A stretch of DNA of 64,000 bases from Sphingobacterium faecale (GTDB lineage Bacteria > Bacteroidota > Bacteroidia > Sphingobacteriales > Sphingobacteriaceae). This document shows, piece by piece, positions 50,187 to 59,465 of the stretch. The notes under the pieces were generated by a model, which was not told where the DNA came from, ran no database searches, and saw only the letters and a list, made by a program, of their open reading frames with translations. Each line of letters begins with the position of its first letter. The stretch's first letter is position 1. The stretch is from the NCBI RefSeq assembly GCF_016746095.1, contig NZ_JAERTY010000011.1:1-64000 (forward strand), given 5' to 3'. A program made the translations under genes and the position numbers.

Positions 50187-51911
50187 TTACCTCTTAAAAC
50201 TAGCTTCGTATACCTTTTCATTGTCTTTCCAATCTTTGACAACTAATTTAAACTTATGCGTACCCTTAGCTAATGAGGAGTCAAAAGTGTGCCATAGATG
50301 ACGATTCTTAGAATCATATTCCATCAACACCCATTTGTCGTCAATATACCCGTCGAAAGATTGTATGCCGGATAAATTGTCTGTTATGGTAAAATCGATC
50401 TTTCGTTGGCTGGTAACATTCTTTCCAGAGGTCAGATTACGTGGCGTGATTGTCGGCGCGATGGTATCAACAACGACGTAAAAGCTTCCAAAATTCCGCG
50501 TGTTGACCGATACCCAGCCGTTTTCAAAAGTCCCGCCTTCCGCGCCATTTTCCAGCGATGCTATTAAAGCTTTGCGTTGTAGGTGTGGAGGTAGGTTAGT
50601 GGGTTTTATAGCAAGATTGTAGGATTGAAAAACAGGAGTAAGGCTGTTGTGTATCTTGTGTAGCGTAGAGTATCCGTTGGCCGGTACAGGTGCGCTGCTG
50701 TATTCAAAATCCAGATCGTCGTAAAGTACGTTTTTGGGGATGTTGACTTTTACATCCTCACGTTCAAAGGAATTGCTATTATCAAATTTAAAGAATTGTA
50801 CTCCGACCGGCTTATAAGCAGCCGGCTTCATATCGCCTTTGTTTTCTATCTTAAAATTCAGTTCACTGGTATTGCCGGCTACATCCTTGACCACGTACTT
50901 GGCATCGTATATTTTGTTTTCCTGCAGTTCGAAACCTCTCTTGGTTGGAAGGGTTTTAAATATTGCTATTGGATTTCCAGGGTCTTTAAAGCTTTTTTGG
51001 ATTTTTACTTTGGTTTTTTTCCAATGTGGATAGTCAATATAAGAATGAATCCCGCGAGAACTGTTAAAATCCAGCTCTTCAAATAATACGTTAGATACGG
51101 ACTTGCCGCCAATAAATAACTCTATAGAATAGACGCCGTTTTGGAAACCCCCATTACGATGTCTATCTACCGTGCTGATTCCAAGCCCAAACAGGCCGCT
51201 CACTGATAGCGGAGAAGTCTGTGTAAGGGTGTATTCACCGGCCCGGATAGCTTTTACAGCAAGTGGTTTTCGAGGCGTATGTTCATTGAATAAGGGGGCA
51301 TTTAAGTCGTAGAGCATAATGCTATTGATCGTGGGCTTAAAGCTGTCGTTAAATTTTAAACCAAACAACTGTGGATTAAGCGGATTTTGACTTTTGGTAT
51401 CCCTGATCTCGAGATGCAAATGTGGGCCGCCGGAGCCTCCGGAGTTGCCGGCTCGACCGATCTGCATACCCTTGCTGATGACAACCTGGTTTCTATTTAA
51501 AGTGATATCGACATCAAAGCGCTGTTGCTTATACTGTTCTGCGCGAACGATGTTGGTCAGCACTTCGTTGAAGTCTTCCATATGTAAATATACCGTGGTG
51601 TAGCCATTGGGATGATCAATGTAAACCGAGTTACCGCCGCCACCGATCTGTACCCGCACGCGGGATACATAGCCTTCGGCAGCTGCGTGGAGTGGTAATC
51701 CCGTGCGCTGTTGGGTCCGGTAATCGTCGCCTGCATGAAAGTGTGTCGAACGTAACTCGCCGAATGTACCCGAAGCATCCATGGCTATGTTCAGTGGATT
51801 ACGGAAATAACCCTGAGGATAATTGCGTGAGGTGATAATATCCTTGTTCTGTCCAATAGATATACCAGTCTGTAGAAAAAGAAATAAAATCAGGTAAGGT
51901 GTTTTTCCCAT
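50187..51911 (-). CDS. M23-family metallopeptidase (LytM domain)
   Basis: 574 residues with a signal peptide (YLILFLFLQTGISIGQ). The LytM domain is at the N-terminus (about 40-175): zinc ligands in HFHAGDD (His59, Asp63) and the second motif GGPHLHLEIRD, with the GRAGNSGGSG loop. The remaining 400 residues are beta-rich and unassigned, perhaps Ig-like. The family cleaves peptidoglycan peptide bridges or acts as a cell-envelope regulator. The zinc ligands are present, so it is probably active. It lies 4 bp after the FAH-family gene on the same strand. Confidence 0.9.
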   Translation of the reverse strand: MGKTPYLILFLFLQTGISIGQNKDIITSRNYPQGYFRNPLNIAMDASGTFGELRSTHFHAGDDYRTQQRTGLPLHAAAEGYVSRVRVQIGGGGNSVYIDHPNGYTTVYLHMEDFNEVLTNIVRAEQYKQQRFDVDITLNRNQVVISKGMQIGRAGNSGGSGGPHLHLEIRDTKSQNPLNPQLFGLKFNDSFKPTINSIMLYDLNAPLFNEHTPRKPLAVKAIRAGEYTLTQTSPLSVSGLFGLGISTVDRHRNGGFQNGVYSIELFIGGKSVSNVLFEELDFNSSRGIHSYIDYPHWKKTKVKIQKSFKDPGNPIAIFKTLPTKRGFELQENKIYDAKYVVKDVAGNTSELNFKIENKGDMKPAAYKPVGVQFFKFDNSNSFEREDVKVNIPKNVLYDDLDFEYSSAPVPANGYSTLHKIHNSLTPVFQSYNLAIKPTNLPPHLQRKALIASLENGAEGGTFENGWVSVNTRNFGSFYVVVDTIAPTITPRNLTSGKNVTSQRKIDFTITDNLSGIQSFDGYIDDKWVLMEYDSKNRHLWHTFDSSLAKGTHKFKLVVKDWKDNEKVYEASFKR

Positions 51912-51915
51912 GCTA

Positions 51916-52527
51916 TTATTTAATAAGTGTAGAAAACATTAATTTGTCTCCAATAAATCCCTCCAGTTTATCCCCGATGATTACAGGGCCTACACCAGCA
52001 GGAGTTCCGGTGTAGATCAGATCGCCTTTTCGCAGCGTTATATAGCCGGAAATAAATGTTATCAAGGTGTCAATGTCGAAAATCATGTCAGCGGTATCAC
52101 CCGATTGTACAACTTCACCATTTTTGGTTAAGGAGAATTTAACAGCATTTAGATCGTCAAACGCTTCTTTGGGCAGAAGGGGGCTTACTACAGCCGAGTG
52201 GTCAAAGGATTTTGCAAGCTCCCAGGGAAGCCCTTTGGATTTGAGCTGCGATTGTAAGTCACGTGCTGTAAAGTCAATACCAAGCCCAATGGCATCATAG
52301 TATTTAGGGGCAAATTTTTTAGAAACGTGTTTGCCTTCATTACATATACGAACGACAAGCTCGCATTCATAATGGATATCTTTTGAAAAATCAGGGATAT
52401 AAAAGTCTTTATTGTCTTTCAGTACCGCGGTATCAGGTTTTAAAAAGATAACAGGTTGATCAGGTACTGGATTGTCGAGTTCTTTGGCGTGATCAATATA
52501 GTTACGGCCTACTGCGATGATTTTCAT
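51916..52527 (-). CDS. Fumarylacetoacetate hydrolase (FAH)-family protein
   Basis: 203 residues, the short single-domain form. Characteristic motifs: AVGRNYIDHAKELDNP near the N-terminus, ECELVVRI with the metal-binding Glu, YDAIGLGIDFTARDLQ, and the ending LRKGDLIYTGTPAGVGPV. Cytosolic metal-dependent hydrolase or decarboxylase of the acylpyruvase/oxaloacetate-decarboxylase type; the exact substrate cannot be told. Confidence 0.92.
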   Translation of the reverse strand: MKIIAVGRNYIDHAKELDNPVPDQPVIFLKPDTAVLKDNKDFYIPDFSKDIHYECELVVRICNEGKHVSKKFAPKYYDAIGLGIDFTARDLQSQLKSKGLPWELAKSFDHSAVVSPLLPKEAFDDLNAVKFSLTKNGEVVQSGDTADMIFDIDTLITFISGYITLRKGDLIYTGTPAGVGPVIIGDKLEGFIGDKLMFSTLIK

Positions 52528-52928
52528 ATGTGTATTATTTTTTCTTCAATGGTCATCCGCCAGCTGGTGGACTTCAGTGAGTTATTTGGATATTCGTATG
52601 TGATCTCCCGATACTTAGTTATGGACGATTCTACATGCTGTGATTAATTTCTTGTTTGTAAGAAAATCTACATAAACAAACTTAACCAAAATTGATTTTA
52701 TATCCAATAAATGCTTTGACGGAGTGCCTTATTGCAGGTGTATTGCTGAAAAATAGAATATTAAATTACTTTCGCTAAATCGTTTTTCTGATAAAAATAC
52801 TTAAATTAGATGCTAGGTTTCAAACTTAGATAAATTGCCTTTTACATGCCCTATAATTGCGTCGTATATAAAAGCAGTTTATCGATCTCTTCTCAGCCAT
52901 TGAGAAACTTATTTATAGCGGAAATATT
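52528..52928. other. Intergenic region between divergent FAH and oxidoreductase genes
   Basis: AT-rich, with no reading frame or terminator I can support. It presumably carries both promoters, but no clear TAnnTTTG/TTG pair stood out. Confidence 0.4.
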
Positions 52929-53405
52929 ATGAACAGAAGAACAGCATTAAAACAATTCTTTATCCTTGCAGGAGGTCTTATGATAGCTTCTTCTTGCACA
53001 GGCGGGGTGGGAGAGGCCTCTATTGAACTACGGCATATCGTACTTTCCGCAGCTGATGAGGCGCTTATCGGTGATTTGGTGGAGGCTATCATTCCTGGGA
53101 CGGATTCACCGGGAGCAAAGGAGCTGAATTTGCATCTTTTTGTGATGAAAATGTTAGACGACTGCCATAGTTCCGAAGATCAGGAGGCTTTTATCAAAGG
53201 ATTGAAAAAGGTCGCTAAGGCGGAATTAAAGACCGAATCTGCCCGTCTGGCCTACCTACAGACTTTAAGAGAAGATGTTTTTTTTGATATTCTTAAAAAG
53301 CGGACGGTACAGGGATACCTTAATTCCGAGTATATTATGAAAAATAAGTTGATTTATGAGTTGGTTCCGGGGCATTATGATGGAGCCGTAAAAGTTAATA
53401 CATAA
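52929..53405 (+). CDS. Gluconate 2-dehydrogenase subunit 3-family protein
   Basis: 158 residues. The N-terminus has a twin-arginine-like start (NRRTALKQF), a hydrophobic core and a lipobox-like SSCTGG, so it is exported, perhaps by Tat with its partner. The body matches the gluconate_2-dh3 fold (LIGDLVEAIIPGTDSPGAKELNLHLFVM). It is 6 bp upstream of the GMC oxidoreductase and serves as its small subunit. The pair oxidises a sugar or polyol; the substrate is unknown. Confidence 0.9.
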   Translation: MNRRTALKQFFILAGGLMIASSCTGGVGEASIELRHIVLSAADEALIGDLVEAIIPGTDSPGAKELNLHLFVMKMLDDCHSSEDQEAFIKGLKKVAKAELKTESARLAYLQTLREDVFFDILKKRTVQGYLNSEYIMKNKLIYELVPGHYDGAVKVNT

Positions 53406-53411
53406 TAAAGT

Positions 53412-55127
53412 ATGATAAACCTAAATATAGACTCCGCGAAAGATAGGACTTACGATGCCATTGTAATCGGTTCGGGGATCAGTGGAGGATGGTCTGCCAA
53501 AGAACTTTGCGAGCGGGGATTAAAAACCCTGGTGTTAGAACGGGGAAGAGATGTAAAGCATATCAAAGACTATCCTACAACCAATATGTATCCTTGGGAG
53601 TTTGAACATCGGAATGAATTACCTTATCAGATTAAAAAGGATAACCCGATTGTGAGCAAATGTTATGCATTTCATGAGGATGCGGCACATTTTTTTGTCA
53701 AAGATCAAGAACATCCTTATATCCAGGAAAAGCCTTTCGATTGGATCAGAGGATATCAAGTCGGTGGAAAATCACTCTTATGGGCCAGACAGACGCAGCG
53801 TTGGTCTGATTTTGATTTTGAGGGGCCTGCTCGTGACGGGTTTGCTGTCGATTGGCCGATCCGGTATGCCGACCTAAAACCTTGGTATGATCAGGTGGAG
53901 CGGTTTGCAGGTATTGCAGGAGATAGAGATGGTCTGCCTGAGTTGCCCGACGGGGAGTTCCTGCCGGGGTATCCGCTAAATGTCGTAGAGAAGTATTTTA
54001 AGAAATCCATTGAGGGAAAGTATCCCGAACGGAAGGTCATATCTGCCCGATGTGCTCATATATCCAAGCCACAGCCTATACATATCCAACAAGGTCGGAC
54101 GCAGTGTCAAAACCGTGTTCTTTGCCAGCGGGGATGCCCATTTGGGGGATATTTTAGCTCCAATTCATCGACTTTACCTTGGGCCGCTAAGACCGGTCAC
54201 CTGACTTTGCGCCCCGACTCTGTCGTCCATTCTATTTTGTATGATGAACACAAAAAGCGTGCGATAGGTGTCAAAGTAATCGACCGCAATACGAAGGAAG
54301 AGATAGACTTTTTCGCTCGTGTTATCTTTGTAAATGCAGCAGCGATAAATACGAATCTGCTACTTTTAAATTCGATTTCCAATCGTTTTCCCAATGGTAT
54401 TGGCAATGATAGCGAGACTTTGGGTAAGTATGTCGCTTTTCATAATTACAGTGCACGGGTATATGCTGAGTATGAGGAACTATTAGATTACAAAACTACC
54501 GGGAGAAATCCCGCTGGAGGGGGATATATGCCTCGTTTTCGTAATTTATATAAACAGGAGACGGATTATTTACGCGGTTATGCTGCAGGTTTTGGAGCTT
54601 GGCGTTCGGCTGTAGGCGATCAATCTGGTTTAGGCAAAGGATTAAAGGAATCGTTGTTGAACCCCCAATTGGGCAATTGGGGAGTAGGGTCGCATATGAT
54701 GGGGGAGACTATTCCTAAGGCGACTAACTTCGTTACATTGGATACCCAGAGAAAGGATGACTGGGGAGTTCCGTTGTTAAAGATTTCGATCGATTATGAT
54801 GAAAACGATGACAAGATGAAAAAGGATTATCTGGACACTATGGAGGAGATGTTCAAGATCGCAGGTTTTAGTAATATTCGCAGGGACGAGGCTTGGCAGG
54901 CTCCTGGATTGGATATTCATGAAATGGGGGGCGTACGGATGGGGGCGGATCCGAAGACTTCTATGTTGAATAAGTGGAACCAGATGCATGCGGTATCAAA
55001 CGTGTTTGTGACCGATGGGGCCTGTATGACCTCTACGGCTACACAAAATCCCTCCTTGACATACATGGCATTTTCTGCCCGTTCTGTAGACTACGCAGTG
55101 CGTGAGATGAAAAAAGGAAACCTATAA
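53412..55127 (+). CDS. GMC-family oxidoreductase, large subunit
   Basis: 571 residues. FAD-binding Rossmann motif GSGISGGWSAKEL at about 20-32 and a GMC C-terminal domain (HEMGGVRMGADPKTSMLNK, VFVTDGACMTSTATQNPSLT) with the conserved His and Asn of the active site. CQNRVLCQRGCPFGGYFSS provides several cysteines, as in gluconate/sorbitol dehydrogenase-type enzymes. It has no signal peptide of its own, which suggests export together with the Tat-type small subunit. Confidence 0.92.
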   Translation: MINLNIDSAKDRTYDAIVIGSGISGGWSAKELCERGLKTLVLERGRDVKHIKDYPTTNMYPWEFEHRNELPYQIKKDNPIVSKCYAFHEDAAHFFVKDQEHPYIQEKPFDWIRGYQVGGKSLLWARQTQRWSDFDFEGPARDGFAVDWPIRYADLKPWYDQVERFAGIAGDRDGLPELPDGEFLPGYPLNVVEKYFKKSIEGKYPERKVISARCAHISKPQPIHIQQGRTQCQNRVLCQRGCPFGGYFSSNSSTLPWAAKTGHLTLRPDSVVHSILYDEHKKRAIGVKVIDRNTKEEIDFFARVIFVNAAAINTNLLLLNSISNRFPNGIGNDSETLGKYVAFHNYSARVYAEYEELLDYKTTGRNPAGGGYMPRFRNLYKQETDYLRGYAAGFGAWRSAVGDQSGLGKGLKESLLNPQLGNWGVGSHMMGETIPKATNFVTLDTQRKDDWGVPLLKISIDYDENDDKMKKDYLDTMEEMFKIAGFSNIRRDEAWQAPGLDIHEMGGVRMGADPKTSMLNKWNQMHAVSNVFVTDGACMTSTATQNPSLTYMAFSARSVDYAVREMKKGNL

Positions 55128-55135
55128 GTAGATAC

Positions 55136-55175
55136 AAAAAAAGCGCTGTACAGAATTCTGTACAGCGCTTTTTTT
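55136..55175. terminator. Bidirectional palindromic terminator
   Basis: AGCGCTGTACAG pairs with CTGTACAGCGCT around AATT, flanked by seven A and seven T. It ends both the GMC gene (plus) and nrdF (minus). Confidence 0.92.
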
Positions 55176-55193
55176 ATTCTTAAAAGACTATAA

Positions 55194-56180
55194 TTAAATA
55201 TCTACTGTAGCATCCATTTCAAAGTCTTCGTGTTTTAGGTGCACGATTTCCATGGACTTCTCGTAGTTTGTGGATTTCTTCGAAAAGAAGTCATGCTGTG
55301 TCGTCTCTGTATTCAAACCATTCAATACGATAGGGTTGACCTGTTTTACTTCGAATATAGGGTCGAAACCAAGATTCATCAAGGCTTTATTGCCGTTGTA
55401 ACGAACGTATTCTTTGACTTCTGACGTCAATCCCACTACGGTATAAAGCTCTTCGGTGTACTTGATCTCGTTTTCGTAAAGTTCATTAAGAAGATTTAAG
55501 AAACGTTGTTTTACTTCCTCTTTATTTGGCAACTTGGCAAATACCTCTTGAGCGATCAATCCAACGAATACACCATGTATCGATTCGTCCGCCACGATTT
55601 TTTTGATGATATCTGCTGAAGCGACCATTTGTCCCTGTCCACACAGCCAAAGTGGTAAAAAGAATCCGGAATAGAATAAAAATGATTCCAACAGTACCGA
55701 CGAAGCTAATGCCATAAACAGCTCCTCGTCGCTTGGATTTTTCTTGTCTATACCCCGATAGTGTCTATCGATTGTATTGGCTTTGAATTGTAAAAATTTG
55801 TTCTGTGCTACCCAACCAAACACATCGTTGATCTCGTTGGTGGTAGATACTGTTGTAAATATCGTCGAATATGATTTGGCATGTATAGCTTCCATCATAC
55901 ACATATACGAGAGCACCGCTTTGTTTTGTAGCGAATCGATATGATCTATAATCTTAGGCATACCGGTGTGACTCTGTAGGGTATCTAGTAATGTCAATCC
56001 ACCTAGTGCTTTTTTATAGCACTCTTTCATATCCCAGCTTAGGCCCTTCCAGCTGTCGATATCTTTAGATGGAATATATTCAGTGTCAATCCAGAACTGT
56101 TTGATATTCTGCTCCCAGAACATGAGGGCGTAATCATTATCCGGTGTATTCCAGTTGACGGCGGTAAATTGTTTGTCCAT
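55194..56180 (-). CDS. nrdF: Class Ib ribonucleotide reductase, beta (radical) subunit
   Basis: 328 residues. The diiron/dimanganese ligands are in place: Asp66, Glu97, His100, Glu165, Glu199 and His202, with the radical tyrosine Tyr104 in EAIHAKSYS. It provides the tyrosyl radical for NrdE and needs NrdI for Mn activation. It lies downstream of nrdE, separated by 133 bp with a terminator-like hairpin, so the alpha and beta subunits may not be made in equal amounts. Confidence 0.93.
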   Translation of the reverse strand: MDKQFTAVNWNTPDNDYALMFWEQNIKQFWIDTEYIPSKDIDSWKGLSWDMKECYKKALGGLTLLDTLQSHTGMPKIIDHIDSLQNKAVLSYMCMMEAIHAKSYSTIFTTVSTTNEINDVFGWVAQNKFLQFKANTIDRHYRGIDKKNPSDEELFMALASSVLLESFLFYSGFFLPLWLCGQGQMVASADIIKKIVADESIHGVFVGLIAQEVFAKLPNKEEVKQRFLNLLNELYENEIKYTEELYTVVGLTSEVKEYVRYNGNKALMNLGFDPIFEVKQVNPIVLNGLNTETTQHDFFSKKSTNYEKSMEIVHLKHEDFEMDATVDI

Positions 56181-56231
56181 GTACTACTAAAAATTATCAT
56201 TGTTGAGCTCGCTAAAGCTCCGTTAAAGACT

Positions 56232-56264
56232 AAAAACAGGAGAAGGCTTGTTCTCGCTTTCTCC
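56232..56264 (-). terminator. Attenuator-like hairpin between nrdE and nrdF
   Basis: GGAGAAGGC pairs with GCTTTCTCC (56239-56247 with 56256-56264); on the minus strand it is followed by TGTTTTTAG. It would reduce read-through from nrdE into nrdF. Confidence 0.55.
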
Positions 56265-56313
56265 CGATTTGTTATGTTTTATTTTGAGCAATGCTCTTCA
56301 GTCTGTAATCTAA

Positions 56314-58419
56314 TTACGCTGAGCAAGAGATACACTCTTCGATTGTTGATTTTCGAGTACGTGTATAATATAAAGACTTTAAGCCCAGTTTGTGTGCGTA
56401 GATATAATACTTCGCCAAATCCCGTGTGCTATCCTTAGAGTTGGTGTGAAGAATAGTAGATACCCCCTGGTCGATGTGACGTTGGATGACGGAAATCAGC
56501 TTTAGAACCTTCATCTGATCCATATCATAGGCCGATTTGAAGTAGAAGTAGTTATCATTTGTCAAATATGGCATAGGATAGTAAGTCGTGCTATCTCCAT
56601 ACTCACGTACTTCGATGATATCTACGATAGGCATGACCGAGGCAGTAGCGTTCATAATGTAAGAAGTAGACTGGTTAGGAGCAATCGCCAAGCGGTAAGC
56701 ATGGTAGATACCGTGCTCTGCAACCTGTGCTTTTAGATTTTCCCAATCTTCTACTGTAGGGACGTGTATACCTTCAAATAGTTCTTTAACCTTATCTGTT
56801 TTTGGTAAGTAATCTCTGTCTAAGTATTTGTCGAAGTATGTTCCATCCGCATAAGCTGATTTTTCAAAGCCAACAAATGTTCTTCCACGCTCTTTAGCGA
56901 TTTCCATAGAGGCTTCTAGCGAGTAGTAATTCATAGCCATGAAAAACGTATTCGCAAAGTCCAGCGCCTCATGTGATTCGTACATGATGAAGCTCTTTGC
57001 TAAGAAGCCGTGTAGATTCATCGCTCCCAATCCTACAGAATGTAGTTCGCGGTTTGCTTTGGCTATCGAAGGTACCATCTCGATATCGGTCACGTCGGTG
57101 ACGACGGTAAGTGCGCGCATCGCCGTTTTTACAGTTTCTTTGATGCGTTTATTGTCCATTACGGTAGCAATGTTCAACGAACCAAGGTTGCAGGAAATAC
57201 CGTAACGGATGGTATCCTCTTTACCGTAAATATTAATATCGGATACTTCAGATATCTGCATGATCTCAGTACATAGGTTGGAGAATTTTACCCGACCTAA
57301 GCCATTCAATGCATGTGCTTTATTCGTGTTTTCTTTGAAGAAAATGTAAGGATATCCCGATTCTTTCTGTGTCTGTGCAATCTTCACCAAAAGGTGACGG
57401 GCATTAATTTTCTTTTTCTTGACATTAGGATTTGTAATCAACTCATCATACATGGCATCCATGTCCATCTCATCTAGATACTGACCATATTCTTGCATGA
57501 CCGTATGTGGATAGATCAAATAAGCCGGTTCATCTTTCTCGGCGAGTTCCATAAACTTATCAGGTACGATGATACCTATGGAAAGAGATTTGATACGTAC
57601 TTTTTCGTCCACATTGATTTTCTTACAGTCTAGGAATTCCTCAATATCGGAGTGGAATATATTCAGATATACCGCTCCGGCACCTGGGCGCTGTCCCAAT
57701 TGGTTGGCATAAGAAAAAGTGTCTTCCATGATTTTCATAATCGGCAATACACCTCCTGCACGTCCATCGACACCTTTTATCGCTTCACTACGGCCACGGA
57801 TTTTAGAAATATTGAAAGATACACCACCACCTATAGAAGATAATTTCATAGCAGAATCCACTGCATAGCCTATTCCATTGAGGTTGTCTCCGATTTCATC
57901 CAGGAAACAAGAGACTAATTCGCCAGAACGTTTCTTTCCAGCGTTCAAGAATGTCGGGGTAGCAGGCTGATACTCTTGATTGATCATTATTTCAGCATAC
58001 TCAATAGCCTTTTGTACACCTTCTTCACGGGCTAGGAACAACGAGACAGCAACAACGCGGTCTTCGTAGCGTTCTAAGAACTTTTCACCGGAGTCGTCAC
58101 GTAGCGCGTAGCTTTGGAAAAACTTAAAAGCAGCCATGAAAGATTCGAAACGGAATTTCTTAGCGTATACATAGTTGAATACCTCTTCCATTTCTTCGAA
58201 TGTAAACCATTGATAGAAATCAATATAGTAGTTGTGTTCTACTAAATAATCTATTTTCTCTTTAAGGTTGTAAAAGAAAACTGTATTCTTGTTTACATAC
58301 TCTAGGAAATATGCTCGTACAGCCTCTTTATCTTTATGAAGGCTATACTCGTCATCATGTTTGATCATGATTTCGTTATTAAGCAATATCCAGTTTTTTG
58401 CTACCTCGTTTGCTATCAT
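56314..58419 (-). CDS. nrdE: Class Ib ribonucleotide reductase, alpha (catalytic) subunit
   Basis: 701 residues, normal for NrdE. It reduces ribonucleoside diphosphates to deoxyribonucleotides. The specificity and catalytic core is recognisable (LVSCFLDEIGDNLNGIGYAV, the CNLGSLNIATVM active-site cysteine loop, NQSTSYIMNATASVMPI), and the C-terminal pair ECISC accepts electrons from NrdH. The start at 58419 overlaps the nrdI end by 41 bp; ATG 58368 (MIKHDDEYSLHKD) would avoid the overlap. Confidence 0.95.
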   Translation of the reverse strand: MIANEVAKNWILLNNEIMIKHDDEYSLHKDKEAVRAYFLEYVNKNTVFFYNLKEKIDYLVEHNYYIDFYQWFTFEEMEEVFNYVYAKKFRFESFMAAFKFFQSYALRDDSGEKFLERYEDRVVAVSLFLAREEGVQKAIEYAEIMINQEYQPATPTFLNAGKKRSGELVSCFLDEIGDNLNGIGYAVDSAMKLSSIGGGVSFNISKIRGRSEAIKGVDGRAGGVLPIMKIMEDTFSYANQLGQRPGAGAVYLNIFHSDIEEFLDCKKINVDEKVRIKSLSIGIIVPDKFMELAEKDEPAYLIYPHTVMQEYGQYLDEMDMDAMYDELITNPNVKKKKINARHLLVKIAQTQKESGYPYIFFKENTNKAHALNGLGRVKFSNLCTEIMQISEVSDINIYGKEDTIRYGISCNLGSLNIATVMDNKRIKETVKTAMRALTVVTDVTDIEMVPSIAKANRELHSVGLGAMNLHGFLAKSFIMYESHEALDFANTFFMAMNYYSLEASMEIAKERGRTFVGFEKSAYADGTYFDKYLDRDYLPKTDKVKELFEGIHVPTVEDWENLKAQVAEHGIYHAYRLAIAPNQSTSYIMNATASVMPIVDIIEVREYGDSTTYYPMPYLTNDNYFYFKSAYDMDQMKVLKLISVIQRHIDQGVSTILHTNSKDSTRDLAKYYIYAHKLGLKSLYYTRTRKSTIEECISCSA

Positions 58420-58786
58420 AGTATTGATTCTTAATTATTTCTATAAATTGATTTATATCTTCCATTGTGCCCGATAGCTCAAACTTGAAAGCTAACGGAA
58501 TATCATACATTGCAGATGCTTTGTCCGCTGCTACTGCAAAGTTCCTTCCCCAGTTGCGGTTCCCGCTAGAGGTCACAGAAAATAACCTGTTACTGTTTTG
58601 TGTTAGAAATTCTTCCGTCAATGCCGGAATCTTTCCAAAATTCGTTGTAAATGTGACCAGATGTCCGGATTCTTCGACAATCATGTCCTTTTGAATCTTG
58701 CTGGCCTGCCATCCCGTGATCTGTACGACCTTATCAATGAAGCGTTGCACATTTCCGGTTTTGCTGTCAAAATATAAATGTATCAT
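58379..58786 (-). CDS. nrdI: NrdI flavoprotein, class Ib reductase maturation
   Basis: 135 residues. Flavodoxin-like with the FMN loop in YFDSKTGNVQRFID and the TSSGNRNWG segment typical of NrdI. It delivers the oxidant that assembles the dimanganese-tyrosyl cofactor of NrdF. Lies between nrdH and nrdE. Confidence 0.93.
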   Translation of the reverse strand: MIHLYFDSKTGNVQRFIDKVVQITGWQASKIQKDMIVEESGHLVTFTTNFGKIPALTEEFLTQNSNRLFSVTSSGNRNWGRNFAVAADKASAMYDIPLAFKFELSGTMEDINQFIEIIKNQYYDSKRGSKKLDIA

Positions 58787-58816
58787 AACCTCGTCCTTTT
58801 ATGATTACTTTTACGA

Positions 58817-59053
58817 TTACTGTGCAATAGCTTCTTCCAATTCTTGTGGTTTGAATCCTATTATACGGTGTTGTATTTCTTCGCCATTTAAAACGATTAC
58901 TGTGGGCACTGTACGTACCTTAAACTTAACAGCCAATTCAGGTTCATCAAACGGATTAATTCTTTCGTACGAAATACCTTTATTATCTAAGTAAGCCGAC
59001 ACCTGATCGCATGGGACGCAATCGTTTTTCTCGAATTTAATGATTCTTGCCAT
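58817..59053 (-). CDS. nrdH: NrdH glutaredoxin-like redoxin
   Basis: 78 residues with the redox motif CVPC (Cys12, Cys15) and a cis-Pro in VRTVPTVIV, followed by the GFKPQEL end typical of NrdH. It supplies electrons to NrdE. First gene of the nrdHIEF cluster. Confidence 0.92.
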   Translation of the reverse strand: MARIIKFEKNDCVPCDQVSAYLDNKGISYERINPFDEPELAVKFKVRTVPTVIVLNGEEIQHRIIGFKPQELEEAIAQ

Positions 59054-59199
59054 GTTATATTAAGTTTGATCGAAAACTACTTCTCTTCATAGTAGAAAAT
59101 ATAGTTTATCGAAATGTATAAAAAAACGCTGATCGTGAGATAGTGACAATCTCAACAGGAACAAATATCCTACATTTTCATCCGGAGAGGTAGTCATAC

Positions 59200-59208
59200 T
59201 TTTCCACA
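59200..59208 (+). promoter_or_regulatory. DnaA box (TTTTCCACA)
   Basis: Fits TTWTNCACA. It lies about 150 bp upstream of nrdH. Confidence 0.4.
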
Positions 59209-59287
59209 CTCGAACAGGAAAGACCTTCAAAATGCTCGTGGTAGCGTGGTTGTTTTAGTAATTTGCTGTTATACAGTGTATAATCTA

Positions 59288-59296
59288 TGTGGATAA
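59288..59296 (-). promoter_or_regulatory. DnaA box (TTATCCACA on the minus strand)
   Basis: Exact match to the strongest DnaA box. It lies 235 bp upstream of nrdH. In E. coli, DnaA boxes occur at the nrdAB promoter, so a link between replication and dNTP supply is conceivable here. Confidence 0.45.
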
Positions 59297-59465
59297 CTTT
59301 AAAATTGCTTTTGTCAACATAAAACTACAAGTCTAAATTGCCTGTTTTTAAAGTCAAAAAAAACATGTTTTTTGTGCTAATATCGAGAAAAATATGTATA
59401 TTATATGTCCATTTTTTTACCCAAGTACAGATAAGAATCATTAAGTTTACAGACCAATATGTATT

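Larger units (their letters stand above)
59054..59465. other. Divergent control region of the nrd cluster and the S9 peptidase gene
   Basis: No coding potential. It contains two consensus DnaA boxes in opposite orientation (59200-59208, 59288-59296). No palindrome resembling a NrdR box was found. Confidence 0.5.

Noticed and set aside
59054..59465. Replication origin, because of two DnaA boxes
   Set aside because: Only two boxes, no AT-rich unwinding element with box cluster, and no dnaA/dnaN genes nearby.
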